Below are positions 9,625 through 17,281 of a stretch of 64,000 bases of DNA, piece after piece. The stretch's first letter is position 1, and every line of letters begins with the position of its first letter. Source of the stretch: Carbonactinospora thermoautotrophica (lineage in GTDB: Bacteria; Actinomycetota; Actinomycetes; Streptomycetales; Carbonactinosporaceae); assembly GCF_001543895.1 (NCBI RefSeq), contig NZ_JYIJ01000009.1:1-64000 (forward strand), read 5' to 3'. The notes below the pieces were generated by a model, which did not search any database, had not been told where the DNA came from, and saw nothing but the letters and a program-made list of their open reading frames with translations. Both the position numbers and the translations under genes were made by a program.

Positions 9625-9775
9625 TGCGCCGTCTCCTTTCGTGTCCATCGCCTCGATCGTAGGCCAACACGTGACACGTGTCGCGACCACCTTGACAAGA
9701 TCTCGACGCGCTTCTACACCTTTAGTCGTGACACGTGTCACGTGTCACCTATTCCAGATGGATCGGAGGTTCTGC
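9625..9775. promoter_or_regulatory. Divergent promoter region with palindromic operators
   Basis: Two palindromic sites flank a rightward promoter: CACGTGACACGTGTCGCG near 9668-9685 and GTGACACGTGTCACGTGTCAC near 9728-9748. Rightward promoter: TTGACA (9692-9697), 17-bp gap, TACACC (9715-9720). A leftward promoter can be drawn as GCGACA, 17 bp, TACGAT (complement of 9656-9661), with a palindrome inside its spacer. Binding here would shut both genes, so autoregulation by the GntR protein is the simple reading. The sites are seen; the binding is inferred. Confidence 0.75.
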
Positions 9776-9967
9776 ATGACCGCTCAGACTCAGGACACCG
9801 ACCGGCTGCTCACGCCCAGCGAGGTCGCCCAGATGTTCCGCGTGGACCCGAAGACCGTTGCCCGCTGGGCCAAGGCCGGCAAGATCACCGCGATCCGGAC
9901 CCTGGGGGGGCACCGCCGCTTCCCGGCCAGCCAGTTCCGCGACCTGCTCACCGGATCGGGCAACTGA
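9776..9967 (+). CDS. BldC-like MerR-family DNA-binding protein
   Basis: A 63-residue single-domain MerR-type HTH protein. LLTPSEVAQMFRVDPKTV, WAKAGKITAIRTLGGHRR and the overall length match BldC, the Streptomyces developmental regulator that binds DNA cooperatively on direct repeats. In integrative elements small MerR-type proteins also serve as excisionases, so a recombination directionality role is an alternative. ATG 9776 follows GGAGG at ideal spacing. It is controlled from the palindrome-rich region upstream and followed by a strong terminator, so it is a one-gene unit. Confidence 0.85.
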   Translation: MTAQTQDTDRLLTPSEVAQMFRVDPKTVARWAKAGKITAIRTLGGHRRFPASQFRDLLTGSGN

Positions 9968-9970
9968 AAG

Positions 9971-9999
9971 AGGCCCCGGTGTTGGAGCCACCGGGGCCT
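9971..9999 (+). terminator. Strong stem-loop after the BldC-like gene
   Basis: AGGCCCCGGTG (9971-9981) pairs perfectly with CACCGGGGCCT (9989-9999) around a 7-base loop, 3 bases after the stop codon. No U-tract, as is common in high-GC actinomycetes. Confidence 0.8.
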
Positions 10000-10040
10000 G
10001 GAGCCAGCACCACTCCCCGCGTCAGATCTGGAGCAGTGCC

Positions 10041-10172
10041 ATGACCACGGTACCCCTGTCGTCCCTTTACGGGACGACCGTCCGCACTGACACGATCCCC
10101 CGCCCCCGTCTGGGCTGCCTGGGCCGTATCGACGAGCACCAGGCCAACCTGATCGCTCCCGAGGGGCGGTGA
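10041..10172 (+). CDS. Small hypothetical protein upstream of WhiB
   Basis: A possible 43-residue protein (starts MTTVPLSSLYGTT, ends NLIAPEGR). It runs to 10172, just before the WhiB ATG, so it would be the first gene of the WhiB/transfer operon. No known family; the ribosome site (TCTGGAGCAG, about 10 bases upstream) is plausible. Confidence 0.4.
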   Translation: MTTVPLSSLYGTTVRTDTIPRPRLGCLGRIDEHQANLIAPEGR

Positions 10173-10177
10173 CGGCG

Positions 10178-10429
10178 ATGGACTGGCGTCACCGCGCCGC
10201 GTGTCGGGACGAGGACCCCGAACTGTTCTTCCCGGTCGGCAACACCGGCCCGGCGTTGCTGCAGATCGAGGAGGCCAAGGCCGTCTGCCGTCGCTGCGAG
10301 GTCATCGACGCCTGCCTGCGGTGGGCGCTGGAGACCGGCCAGGACGCCGGCGTGTGGGGCGGCATGTCGGAAGACGAGCGCCGCGCGCTCAAGCACCGCG
10401 CCGTCCGCGGCAGGAGGCGGACGGCATGA
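10178..10429 (+). CDS. WhiB-family iron-sulfur regulator
   Basis: An 83-residue WhiB-like protein (86 if the GTG at 10169 is used). The four iron-sulfur cysteines are seen in AACRDEDPE, VCRRCEV and DACLRW, followed by the family turn GVWGGMSEDERRAL and a basic tail RGRRRTA. These redox-sensitive proteins act through the sigma factor. ATG 10178 is preferred because GAGGGG lies 11 bases upstream, while GTG 10169 has almost no spacing. Its stop overlaps the next start (ATGA), so it leads the transfer operon and may set when the element transfers. Confidence 0.95.
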   Translation: MDWRHRAACRDEDPELFFPVGNTGPALLQIEEAKAVCRRCEVIDACLRWALETGQDAGVWGGMSEDERRALKHRAVRGRRRTA

Positions 10430-12087
10430 GGCTGGACCTGAGGACAGCGCTCGGGTACGGCGCGGACCACCCCGGTTACGTGCTCGCCGCGGCGGCGCTC
10501 ACGGTGGTCGCGCTGGCGATCCTCGCCCGCCTCGTGCGCGCCCTCGGCGGGGCCGGTGCCCAGGCCGGCCAGGAGGCCGGCGAGCAGGGTGGCCAGCAGG
10601 ACGAGACGGGCAGCAAGACCCGCCTGGAAGACGTGATCACGTTCGTGGCCGCGATCGTCGCCACGGGCGTCTCCCTCCAGGGCATGTGGGAGGTGTTCAG
10701 CGACAAGCTGTCGGACGTCCCCGCCTGGCTGCGGGTCGTGCTGTTCGGCTTCATCGAGCTGGCCATGCTGGCCAGTGCGTTGCGGGCCCGCCGCAACATT
10801 CGGGAGACCGGAGACGGCGATCCGGGGCTGGACGCCACGGCGGTGCGGGTGCTGACCGCCATCACCGCGATCCTGTCCTGCCTGGACGCCGGCAGCCTCG
10901 TGGAGGCCTTGCTGCGGCTGGTCGCCCCGGCGATCGCCGCGTTCCTGTGGGAGCGGTTCCTGGCGATCGAGCAGCGCCGGGTTACCGGCCGGGAGCGGCG
11001 GATCCACTGGCGGGTCACGCCCGAGCGGATCGCCGTCTGGCTCGGCCTGGCTGAGGCGTACGACCGCACCGCGAGCGAGGTGGACGCGCACCGCCGGCTC
11101 GCCCGGCTGGCGCGGGCGGCCAAGCGGGTTCGGACGTTGAACGAGGCGCGCGTGACAGGCCGGCGTCTGCGCAAGGCGCTGGCGGAGCTGGACCGGGCGA
11201 TGGAAGACGCGGTCGAGTACGCCGGCCTGGCGACCGACCCGACCCGCCAGCAGCAGCTGATGGACTACATCGGCGCGCTTTACAGCGCCGCCACGTTGGC
11301 CGACCTGAACCCGCACGCGCCGTGGCACCCGGCCGCACCGCCAGTCGAGCCGGGTGCGCTGCCCCGACTGGTCCCGGTCCCGATCCCGGTGGAGCCGGCG
11401 TCGGCCGACCCAACCGAGAAACCGACCGAGACGGAGTCGAGCGCGACCGTAGACCCGACCGGGGAGTCGGTCGAGGCGATGCCGGTCGAGGAGGAGTCGA
11501 CCCAGACCGAGGAGTCGACCGGGGACCGTGACCCGGCTGGCCGGGGGTCGACCGTAGCGGCGGTCGAGTCGACCGGGTCGGCCGAGGAACCGGCGGTTGA
11601 GCCGGCGGTGGCGTCGGCGCTGCCGCTGCTGCCCTACGCCCCGACTGTGGTGCGCCTGGCAACCGAGGCCCCGACCGCAGAGGTGTTCCCGTGGGACGGG
11701 TCGGGTCGACCGGCCGAGCGGGTCGGGAGCGCGGTGGCGGTCGGGCTGACCCCGACTGAGGAATCGACCGGGGCGGCACCGGTCGAGGGGAAGTCGGTCG
11801 AGCCGACCCGGCCGAGGGTTCGCGCGGTGGCGGTCGGGCCGACCCGACCCCGGCGCGGCGTGCGGGCTCGGGTACCCGTCCCGCCGTCCGCCCGGTCGAG
11901 GCGGGTCAAGCGCAGCGACGAGGAGCTGCTGGCGGCCGCGCGGGAGCTCGCCGAGCAGCGGGGCGTGCCCGCGCACGAGCTGAGCGCGGAGGCGATCCGC
12001 GTAGGGCTGCGGATCAAGGCCGGCAAGGCGCGAGAGCTACGCGACCGGCTGCGCGCCGCGGCCGAGGAGTCGGAGGAGGCCGCCTGA
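10426..12087 (+). CDS. DUF2637 membrane protein of the transfer operon
   Basis: A 553-residue protein. The N-terminal half has four likely membrane helices: about residues 15-38 (YVLAAAALTVVALAILARLV), 68-86 (DVITFVAAIVATGVSLQGMW), 100-120 (RVVLFGFIELAMLASAL) and 140-168. This is the DUF2637 pattern found in actinomycete plasmids and integrative elements, beside tra genes. A long Pro/Glu/Thr/Ser/Val linker follows (~residues 305-480). The C-terminal ~70 residues (SDEELLAAARELAEQRG ... RLRAAAEE) look like a small helical DNA-binding or wHTH segment. It overlaps WhiB and the next gene by a few bases. Likely a spread or transfer accessory protein; exact role unknown. Confidence 0.8.
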   Translation: MRLDLRTALGYGADHPGYVLAAAALTVVALAILARLVRALGGAGAQAGQEAGEQGGQQDETGSKTRLEDVITFVAAIVATGVSLQGMWEVFSDKLSDVPAWLRVVLFGFIELAMLASALRARRNIRETGDGDPGLDATAVRVLTAITAILSCLDAGSLVEALLRLVAPAIAAFLWERFLAIEQRRVTGRERRIHWRVTPERIAVWLGLAEAYDRTASEVDAHRRLARLARAAKRVRTLNEARVTGRRLRKALAELDRAMEDAVEYAGLATDPTRQQQLMDYIGALYSAATLADLNPHAPWHPAAPPVEPGALPRLVPVPIPVEPASADPTEKPTETESSATVDPTGESVEAMPVEEESTQTEESTGDRDPAGRGSTVAAVESTGSAEEPAVEPAVASALPLLPYAPTVVRLATEAPTAEVFPWDGSGRPAERVGSAVAVGLTPTEESTGAAPVEGKSVEPTRPRVRAVAVGPTRPRRGVRARVPVPPSARSRRVKRSDEELLAAARELAEQRGVPAHELSAEAIRVGLRIKAGKARELRDRLRAAAEESEEAA

Positions 12088-12350
12088 TGGCCGGCTACCG
12101 GATCAAGAAAGGCGCGGGCCCGACGCAAGCCCAGCGGCGGGCCGAGCGGCGCCGGGCTCGGCTGGCCGAGCGGATGGCGGCCGCATCCACCCCGCAGGAC
12201 CGCATCGCAGCCGCCGCCGAGCACCTGCGCGGCGTGGTCAAAACCGCCCCGGCCCACGTGGCGGAGCGGGCCGCCGCCCAGGCGGTCCAGGTGCTGTGCG
12301 GCCTGGCCGAGGAGCTGCTGGCCGCCACGACGAGGAGGAGGGGAGCGTGA
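12087..12350 (+). CDS. Small basic hypothetical protein
   Basis: An 87-residue protein, Arg/Ala rich, starting MAGYRIKKGAGPTQAQRR. It shares one base with the genes on both sides (TGATG), which supports its reality and puts it in the transfer operon. No family recognised; predicted mostly helical with no membrane segment. Confidence 0.65.
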   Translation: MAGYRIKKGAGPTQAQRRAERRRARLAERMAAASTPQDRIAAAAEHLRGVVKTAPAHVAERAAAQAVQVLCGLAEELLAATTRRRGA

Positions 12351-12811
12351 TGACCAAGACTCCGGCGACTACGCACCGTGAGGCCGCACACCGCACACCG
12401 CACTCATGTGCGGACACGGAGAACACCGCCAACGCGGCCCCGCGCGCGCCCGCGCGCGCGAAGGACACCGAGCAGACCGCACTCACGCACCGTGACCGCT
12501 GGTCCGGGCTGCTGGACCGGTTGGCGGGGGAGCTGACCCCGCCCACGGTGTGGGCGGACCGGCCGGCGAGCCTGCGGGAGATCTCCCGCTACGCCCGTCA
12601 CGGGGCCTGGACCACCGAGACCGGGGCCTGGCGCACGGCCGGGGTGTGGTGGTGCCGGCTGGTCGCCATCCCGGTGTCCACCCTCGCCTACTACACCGCC
12701 TGGATCGCCCAGCGCCCCTCGCGGACCGTCGTGGTCACGGTCCTGTACGTCGTCGCCGCCCACACCACGCCCGGCCGGGTGCTGCTGCCGTGGCCGGCCT
12801 GGCTGCCCTGA
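12350..12811 (+). CDS. Small membrane protein of the transfer operon
   Basis: A 153-residue protein coupled to the previous gene by TGATG, with GAGGAGGGGAG just upstream. The first ~60 residues are polar, and a C-terminal hydrophobic region (VWWCRLVAIPVSTLAYYTAWI, then RTVVVTVLYVVAAHT) gives one or two membrane spans. Comparable small Spd-type membrane proteins assist intramycelial plasmid spread in Streptomyces. That role is by position only. Confidence 0.6.
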   Translation: MTKTPATTHREAAHRTPHSCADTENTANAAPRAPARAKDTEQTALTHRDRWSGLLDRLAGELTPPTVWADRPASLREISRYARHGAWTTETGAWRTAGVWWCRLVAIPVSTLAYYTAWIAQRPSRTVVVTVLYVVAAHTTPGRVLLPWPAWLP

Positions 12812-12840
12812 TCCACCACCCATCGGAAAGGAGTGAGGAG

Positions 12841-13287
12841 TTGTCTGGTCTGGCAAGCGCCGCAGCGGTCGCGGTCGTGTGCCTGTTCGTCGCCGTCGTG
12901 CTGCACAAGCGCCGCAAGGCGCCCAAGACGGTCGGCGTGCTGATGCTGCTGGCCGGGTTCGGCATCAGCGGCCTGGTGGGGCAGTTGCTGTACCGGTTGG
13001 GCGCGGCGCTCGGCCACGTCGCGGCGGTCGGCACCGCGCGGCTGTTCGGCGTCGCGGTCCCCGCCGCGGTGCTCATCGCCGCGGGGGTGTGGCTGTTCTT
13101 CGACCTGCACCCCAAGGAGGGCAAGCCGAGCAAGGCGCTGCCGGTGCTGGCGTTTGTGTTCCCGACCTTGTTGAGCGTGCTCGGCGGGGTCTACGTCGGC
13201 CTGGGCGGGCAGGTGCTCACCACGATCGGCACCGGGGTGAGCGAGCTGGCCACCACCGTGTTCACCACTACCGGCGGGGGGCGGTGA
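12841..13287 (+). CDS. Multi-span membrane protein of the transfer operon
   Basis: A 148-residue protein starting at TTG 12841, chosen because GGAAAGGAG lies 7 bases upstream and the sequence begins directly with a membrane helix. Hydrophobic segments: residues ~4-23 (AAAVAVVCLFVAVVLHK), 30-52, 62-88 and 100-128, so about four spans. Probably a spread-type accessory membrane protein; no named family recognised. Confidence 0.65.
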   Translation: MSGLASAAAVAVVCLFVAVVLHKRRKAPKTVGVLMLLAGFGISGLVGQLLYRLGAALGHVAAVGTARLFGVAVPAAVLIAAGVWLFFDLHPKEGKPSKALPVLAFVFPTLLSVLGGVYVGLGGQVLTTIGTGVSELATTVFTTTGGGR

Positions 13288-13290
13288 CCG

Positions 13291-14197
13291 ATGGACCTGT
13301 TCACGCTGGTGGTCCTGATGTGGGTGGCCCGGCTCACCGCCACCGACATCGCGTACGCGGTGCGCGGCAAGACCCCACCCCGGGTGAAGCTGCGCATCGC
13401 GGAGCTGCAGGCCGCCGCCGTCGCCGTGGCCGGCGGCCGGCCGCTACGGGGCGCGCGACTACTTCGTCGACCTGTGGCACGACGCCTGGGAGGACGCCCG
13501 CGCCGCCCGCGAGGAACGCCGCGCGAAGAAGCAGGCCGAGAAGCGGGCCGAGCTCACGGTCACCGTCGAGCCGGCCACGTCGGCCGAGCCTGTCGAGGCG
13601 AAGCCGCCGACACCCGACCCTCAGCGGGCCGAGGAGCCCGCTTCCCAGGCCGCGCCCCCGGCCGCCCCCGCCCCGGCTCCCCAGCGGGCCGGCGAGGCGA
13701 AGCCGCCAGCCGACCCTGAGCCGCCGGCCGAGCCCGCGACCGGGCCAGCCGAGTCGAAGACCCCAGCCCTCCCGCCCGCCGCTGTGGCGGACCCCCAGAC
13801 CCCGGCCCCCGGGCAGGGCCCGGCGCCGGAGACGGCGCCAGCGGACGAGCCGCTGGCGACCGTGACCCCGATCAACTCCCGCATGGTTCAGGAGGACACC
13901 GTGAGCGCGATCAACGGCGAGACCCACACCCTGGCCGCGGCCAAGCAGTACGCGGCCGAGATGACCAAGGCCGCGGGCGCGGCGGTCGCCTCGATCGAGC
14001 AGTCCATCGCCCACCTGCAGGCCCGGGAAGTCACCGGCCCGGTCCTGGACCGACTGGCCGAGGCGAGCGAGCTCGCCGCCGCCCTGCAGGCGAAGTTCGT
14101 CGAGGTGTCCACCCTCCTGGCCGGCCAGGACGTCGTGGCCGAGGCCTACGCCGCGGTCCCGCACGCCGGGAGCAAAAAGTTCCTCACCCAGGAGTAA
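13291..14197 (+). CDS. Membrane-anchored transfer-operon protein, frameshifted
   Basis: Two frames together make one sensible protein of ~301 residues. Codons from ATG 13291 give MDLFTLVVLMWVARLTATDI and run to about 13435. The continuation one base on (from ~13442) reads YGARDYFVDLWHDAWEDARA, followed by a Pro/Ala/Glu linker and a helical C-terminus (AAKQYAAEMTKAAGAAVAS ... KKFLTQE). The span is 3n+1, so one extra base sits in the GGCCGGCGGCCGGCC tract. The protein looks like an N-terminal membrane helix, a charged coiled coil, a linker and a helical domain. Whether the frameshift is an error or real is open. Confidence 0.6.
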
Positions 14198-14263
14198 CCG
14201 GTCGCGCCGGCCGGGGGTGGCGGCCCCTGGCCGGCGCTCATCCCCTGTGAGAGGAGGAGTTCC

Positions 14264-16267
14264 ATGGTCCACCCGGCCCAGCCCGCTGACGAGCAGGCCC
14301 GCGAGGACCTGACCGGCGGCGCGGGCGCGCGTACCGCCTGGGGTACGAGGCTGGCCGCGCATCGGCAGGGGCGGATGCGGCACCGGCTGCGCCGCCAGCT
14401 CCTGCCGCACTACGCGGTGGGTGGGCTGCTGCTCGCCGGGGAGGCCGCGCACCTGGCCGGGCTCGCAGCCGGAGACCCGGCAGCGGTGGCCGGGCTGGTG
14501 GGCGCGTCGGCGGCCGGGGGCGCGCTGGTGGCCGGGACGATGCTGCGCGAGCGCATCCCTGCCGACCGGAAGCGGTGGGCGGCCGCCTGCGCGGCGGGTG
14601 GGTGCGCGTGGCTGGCCACGGCCGCCGGCGCTGGGGTCACCTGGGACACCGCCGCGCTGCTGCTCGCTGGCGGCTACGCCCTGGCGTTGCCGCACTGGCG
14701 CCGGCACCGCATCCCCAACCCGGGCGCGGTGCCGCTCGCCGATCCCGCAGCGGTCGAGGACGCCACGTCGATCCCGCAGTTGTGGCGGGCCAACGTGGGC
14801 GCCCTGGACGGGCCGCTGCCCGGCTCGTACCTGACCGACCGGGCCGAGATCCCGTACGGGGAGGCGTACACCGTGCAGCTCAAGCCGGGCCGGCAGTCCC
14901 TGGCCACGGTGCTGTCCAACCTGACCCTGATCGGCACCGGCCTGCTGGTCTACCCCGAGGATCTGGTCGTGGACAGGCACCCGTCCGGCGACTCCTCCAA
15001 GGTGCTGCTCAAGGTCCTCACCCGGTCCCCGATCCGGGAAACCGTCTGGTTCACCGGCCCGGCCTACGACCCGGCGACGGGCACGATCGCGCTGGGCCCC
15101 TTCGCGGACGGCCAAGGCGAAGCCCGCTGGCGGCTGTACAGCGAGAACTCGATGTGGGGCGGGGTCCTCATCGGCGGCCCCGGCTCGGGCAAGTCGAGCC
15201 TGATCGAGAACATCGCGATCTCCGCCGCCAGCACCGGGTACACGGTCATCCTCTACGGCGACCCGCAGGAAGGCGCCAGCTCCCCGGCGCTGGCCCGCCA
15301 CGCCGACTGGCCCGCGCTCGGGGTGGATCAGATCCTGGACATGCTGCGCGCCCTGGAACGCGCGTCCCGGTGGCGGGCCAAGGAGAACGCAGCCTACGGG
15401 CTGCGCGGATTCACCCCCAGCGTCGAGCGGCCTGGCGTCCTGGCGATCATCGACGAGTGCCACCGGGTGTTCGGGATCGAGGAGGCGCGCGAGCTGGCCG
15501 ACTGGATCGCCCGGGAGGGCCGCAAGGTCGGCATCGCCCTGCTGGTGGCCAGCCAGTACGCGGGCCTGCCGACGTTCGGCGGCTCCGAGTCGCTGCGGTC
15601 GTCGATCATGGCCGGCAACGCGGTGGTGCTGCGCACGGCCAGCAAGACCACCCGTGGCATCCTTGCGGGCCTGGAGTTCGACCCCGCCGAGCTGCCGGCG
15701 ATCCCCGGATACGCCTACCTGATCGACGCCACGGGCAAGGGCCGCACCGCGCCGTTCCGCGCCCGCTACGTGGCCGATCCCGAGGGCTGGCTTGAGCGCA
15801 CCCCGCAGGCCTCCCTCGACGCGTTCTTCGTCAACGCCCTCGGCGCCGTCTACACCGAGCGCCGTGCCCGCGCCGCCGCCGCCATGGAGGTGCTGCGCGC
15901 CGAGGTCGAGGCCCTCAAGGCCGGCGGGGCCGCCCTCCCGACCAAGCCCGAGACGAGGACGACCCCGGCGCCCGCCCGTGACCACGCCCGCCCAGCCGGC
16001 TCCGGCCTGGGCGCGGTCGTCGCCTTCCCCGCCTTCCCCGCCCCGGCCGGGCGCGGGCGCGACGGCGCGCAGGTCACCCAGGCGCAGGCCGCCGTGCTCG
16101 CGGCCATCGCCGCCGGGCACACCACCCCGGCCGCGATCCGCGCGGCCACCGGGTGGGGCGAGACCTACGTGCGCCGGCTGCTCGGCGAACTGCTCGACAA
16201 AGGCCTGATCACCAAGCCCGCGTCCGGCCGATACGCGCTCGTCGAGCAGGACCAGGCCACCGGCTGA
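14264..16267 (+). CDS. FtsK/TraB-type DNA translocase
   Basis: A 667-residue FtsK/SpoIIIE-like motor. Hydrophobic segments near residues 45-145 anchor it in the membrane. Walker A GGPGSGKSS is at ~residue 304 and Walker B VLAIIDECH at ~391, followed by an arginine-rich P-loop ATPase tail. The last ~65 residues form a winged helix (AIRAATGWGETYVRRLLGEL), as expected for a gamma-like DNA-reading domain. In Streptomyces elements the single TraB/TraSA protein moves double-stranded DNA between cells, and this is its likely role here. ATG 14264 follows GAGAGGAGGAG. The 66-bp gap before it carries a GC-rich imperfect hairpin. Confidence 0.92.
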   Translation: MVHPAQPADEQAREDLTGGAGARTAWGTRLAAHRQGRMRHRLRRQLLPHYAVGGLLLAGEAAHLAGLAAGDPAAVAGLVGASAAGGALVAGTMLRERIPADRKRWAAACAAGGCAWLATAAGAGVTWDTAALLLAGGYALALPHWRRHRIPNPGAVPLADPAAVEDATSIPQLWRANVGALDGPLPGSYLTDRAEIPYGEAYTVQLKPGRQSLATVLSNLTLIGTGLLVYPEDLVVDRHPSGDSSKVLLKVLTRSPIRETVWFTGPAYDPATGTIALGPFADGQGEARWRLYSENSMWGGVLIGGPGSGKSSLIENIAISAASTGYTVILYGDPQEGASSPALARHADWPALGVDQILDMLRALERASRWRAKENAAYGLRGFTPSVERPGVLAIIDECHRVFGIEEARELADWIAREGRKVGIALLVASQYAGLPTFGGSESLRSSIMAGNAVVLRTASKTTRGILAGLEFDPAELPAIPGYAYLIDATGKGRTAPFRARYVADPEGWLERTPQASLDAFFVNALGAVYTERRARAAAAMEVLRAEVEALKAGGAALPTKPETRTTPAPARDHARPAGSGLGAVVAFPAFPAPAGRGRDGAQVTQAQAAVLAAIAAGHTTPAAIRAATGWGETYVRRLLGELLDKGLITKPASGRYALVEQDQATG

Positions 16268-16342
16268 GCCGGCGTTGCCCGCGGCTCCCGGCCCCGCGCC
16301 GGGGCCAAGGAGAGCGCCGGACAACCACCGGGCTCGCTGTGC

Positions 16343-16386
16343 CCGGGGGCGCGGCCCAAGCCGCCAAGCCAACGCCGCGCCCCCGG
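16343..16386 (+). promoter_or_regulatory. Intergenic hairpin with GCCGCCAAGCCA loop, copy 1
   Basis: CCGGGGGCGCGGC (16343-16355) pairs perfectly with GCCGCGCCCCCGG (16374-16386). The loop contains GCCGCCAAGCCA, which is repeated in the loop of a second hairpin at 17192-17234. It lies in the spacer after the FtsK gene. It could be an attenuator or RNA-stability element within the operon. Confidence 0.65.
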
Positions 16387-16425
16387 CCCTCAACACCAGC
16401 CTCAAGACCAGTGGAGGTACCACCA

Positions 16426-16809
16426 GTGTCCACCACCCTCACCCGGCCGGCCCCGATCGCCGAGCAGCTGCGCGTCGTCGCCGAGCATGTCCGCACCGCG
16501 CGGGAGCATCTGCGCCTCGCCGAGGCCGGGTCGGTCGTCGCCGCGCATGACTGCCGGGTCGACCTCGCCGTGCTCCTGGTCGACGTGGACGCGCTCACGG
16601 CCCGGATCACCCAGGTCCTGGCGCTGCGCGCCACCGCCGAGCAGCGGCTCACCGAGCTGACCGCCGCCGCCCGCGCCGCGCTGGCCAGCGGCGACCCGGC
16701 GTACCTGACCGCCGTGCTGGACAAGTGGGGCGTGGAGCGCCCGGCCGACCCGCGGCCGCTCGCCGTCCTCGCCCAGCCGCTCGACCCGCACCAGGTCGCG
16801 GGGCGGTGA
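16426..16809 (+). CDS. Hypothetical helical protein
   Basis: A 127-residue protein starting at GTG 16426 with GGAGGT 8 bases upstream. It is predicted nearly all-helical (EQLRVVAEHVRTAREHLRLAE, DVDALTARITQVLALRATAE), with no membrane segment or metal motif. Its stop overlaps the next start (TGATG). Small helical proteins of this kind are common behind TraB in actinomycete elements. No function assigned. Confidence 0.7.
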   Translation: MSTTLTRPAPIAEQLRVVAEHVRTAREHLRLAEAGSVVAAHDCRVDLAVLLVDVDALTARITQVLALRATAEQRLTELTAAARAALASGDPAYLTAVLDKWGVERPADPRPLAVLAQPLDPHQVAGR

Positions 16810-17183
16810 TGGGCATGCGCATCACCGGCCACGTGCCCAACGACCACCCCGCCGCGCGGCTGCTGCTCGCCGCGCGGGAGCTCACGGCGCTCGAGCTCGC
16901 CGGCGAGGCCCTGGTCCCGGTGCTCAAGGTGACCGCCGACGCGGTGACCGAGCTCGCCCAGGCCGCCCGCGCCTGGACCGAGCGGGAGGCCCGGCGACAG
17001 AGCGAGTCCGCTCGGCTCTACGGCATCTCGGCGTGGGCGAACGCCCCGACGGGGCGGCTGTTCAACGCCCGCGTCGCCGCGGACCGGTTCGCCGCCCACC
17101 TGCGCGAGGCCTGCGAGCTGCTCACCAAGGAGTTCACGGCGAGCCGAGCGGCCGAGACCGACGAACAGCCGCACACCCCCTGA
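16809..17183 (+). CDS. Hypothetical helical protein
   Basis: A 124-residue protein coupled by one base to the previous gene. It starts MGMRITGHVPNDHPAARLLL, is mostly helical and has the segment WTEREARRQSESARLYG in the middle. No family recognised. It is paired with the preceding gene in the transfer operon, and hairpins bracket the pair. Confidence 0.65.
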   Translation: MGMRITGHVPNDHPAARLLLAARELTALELAGEALVPVLKVTADAVTELAQAARAWTEREARRQSESARLYGISAWANAPTGRLFNARVAADRFAAHLREACELLTKEFTASRAAETDEQPHTP

Positions 17184-17191
17184 CCCGCCAC

Positions 17192-17234
17192 CCGGGCGCG
17201 GCCCGCACGCCGCCAAGCCACAGGCCGCGCCCGG
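17192..17234 (+). promoter_or_regulatory. Intergenic hairpin with GCCGCCAAGCCA loop, copy 2
   Basis: CCGGGCGCGGCC (17192-17203) pairs perfectly with GGCCGCGCCCGG (17223-17234). The loop again contains GCCGCCAAGCCA. It begins 9 bases after the stop of the previous gene. Confidence 0.65.
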
Positions 17235-17281
17235 CACTCCCACCAGCTCACCCACACGACCCGGAAGGGAGCAGCAGCATC

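Noticed and set aside
13334-16423. A 1029-residue minus-strand frame
   Set aside because: It lies opposite the intact FtsK gene and is Gly/Arg-rich low complexity: a shadow frame.
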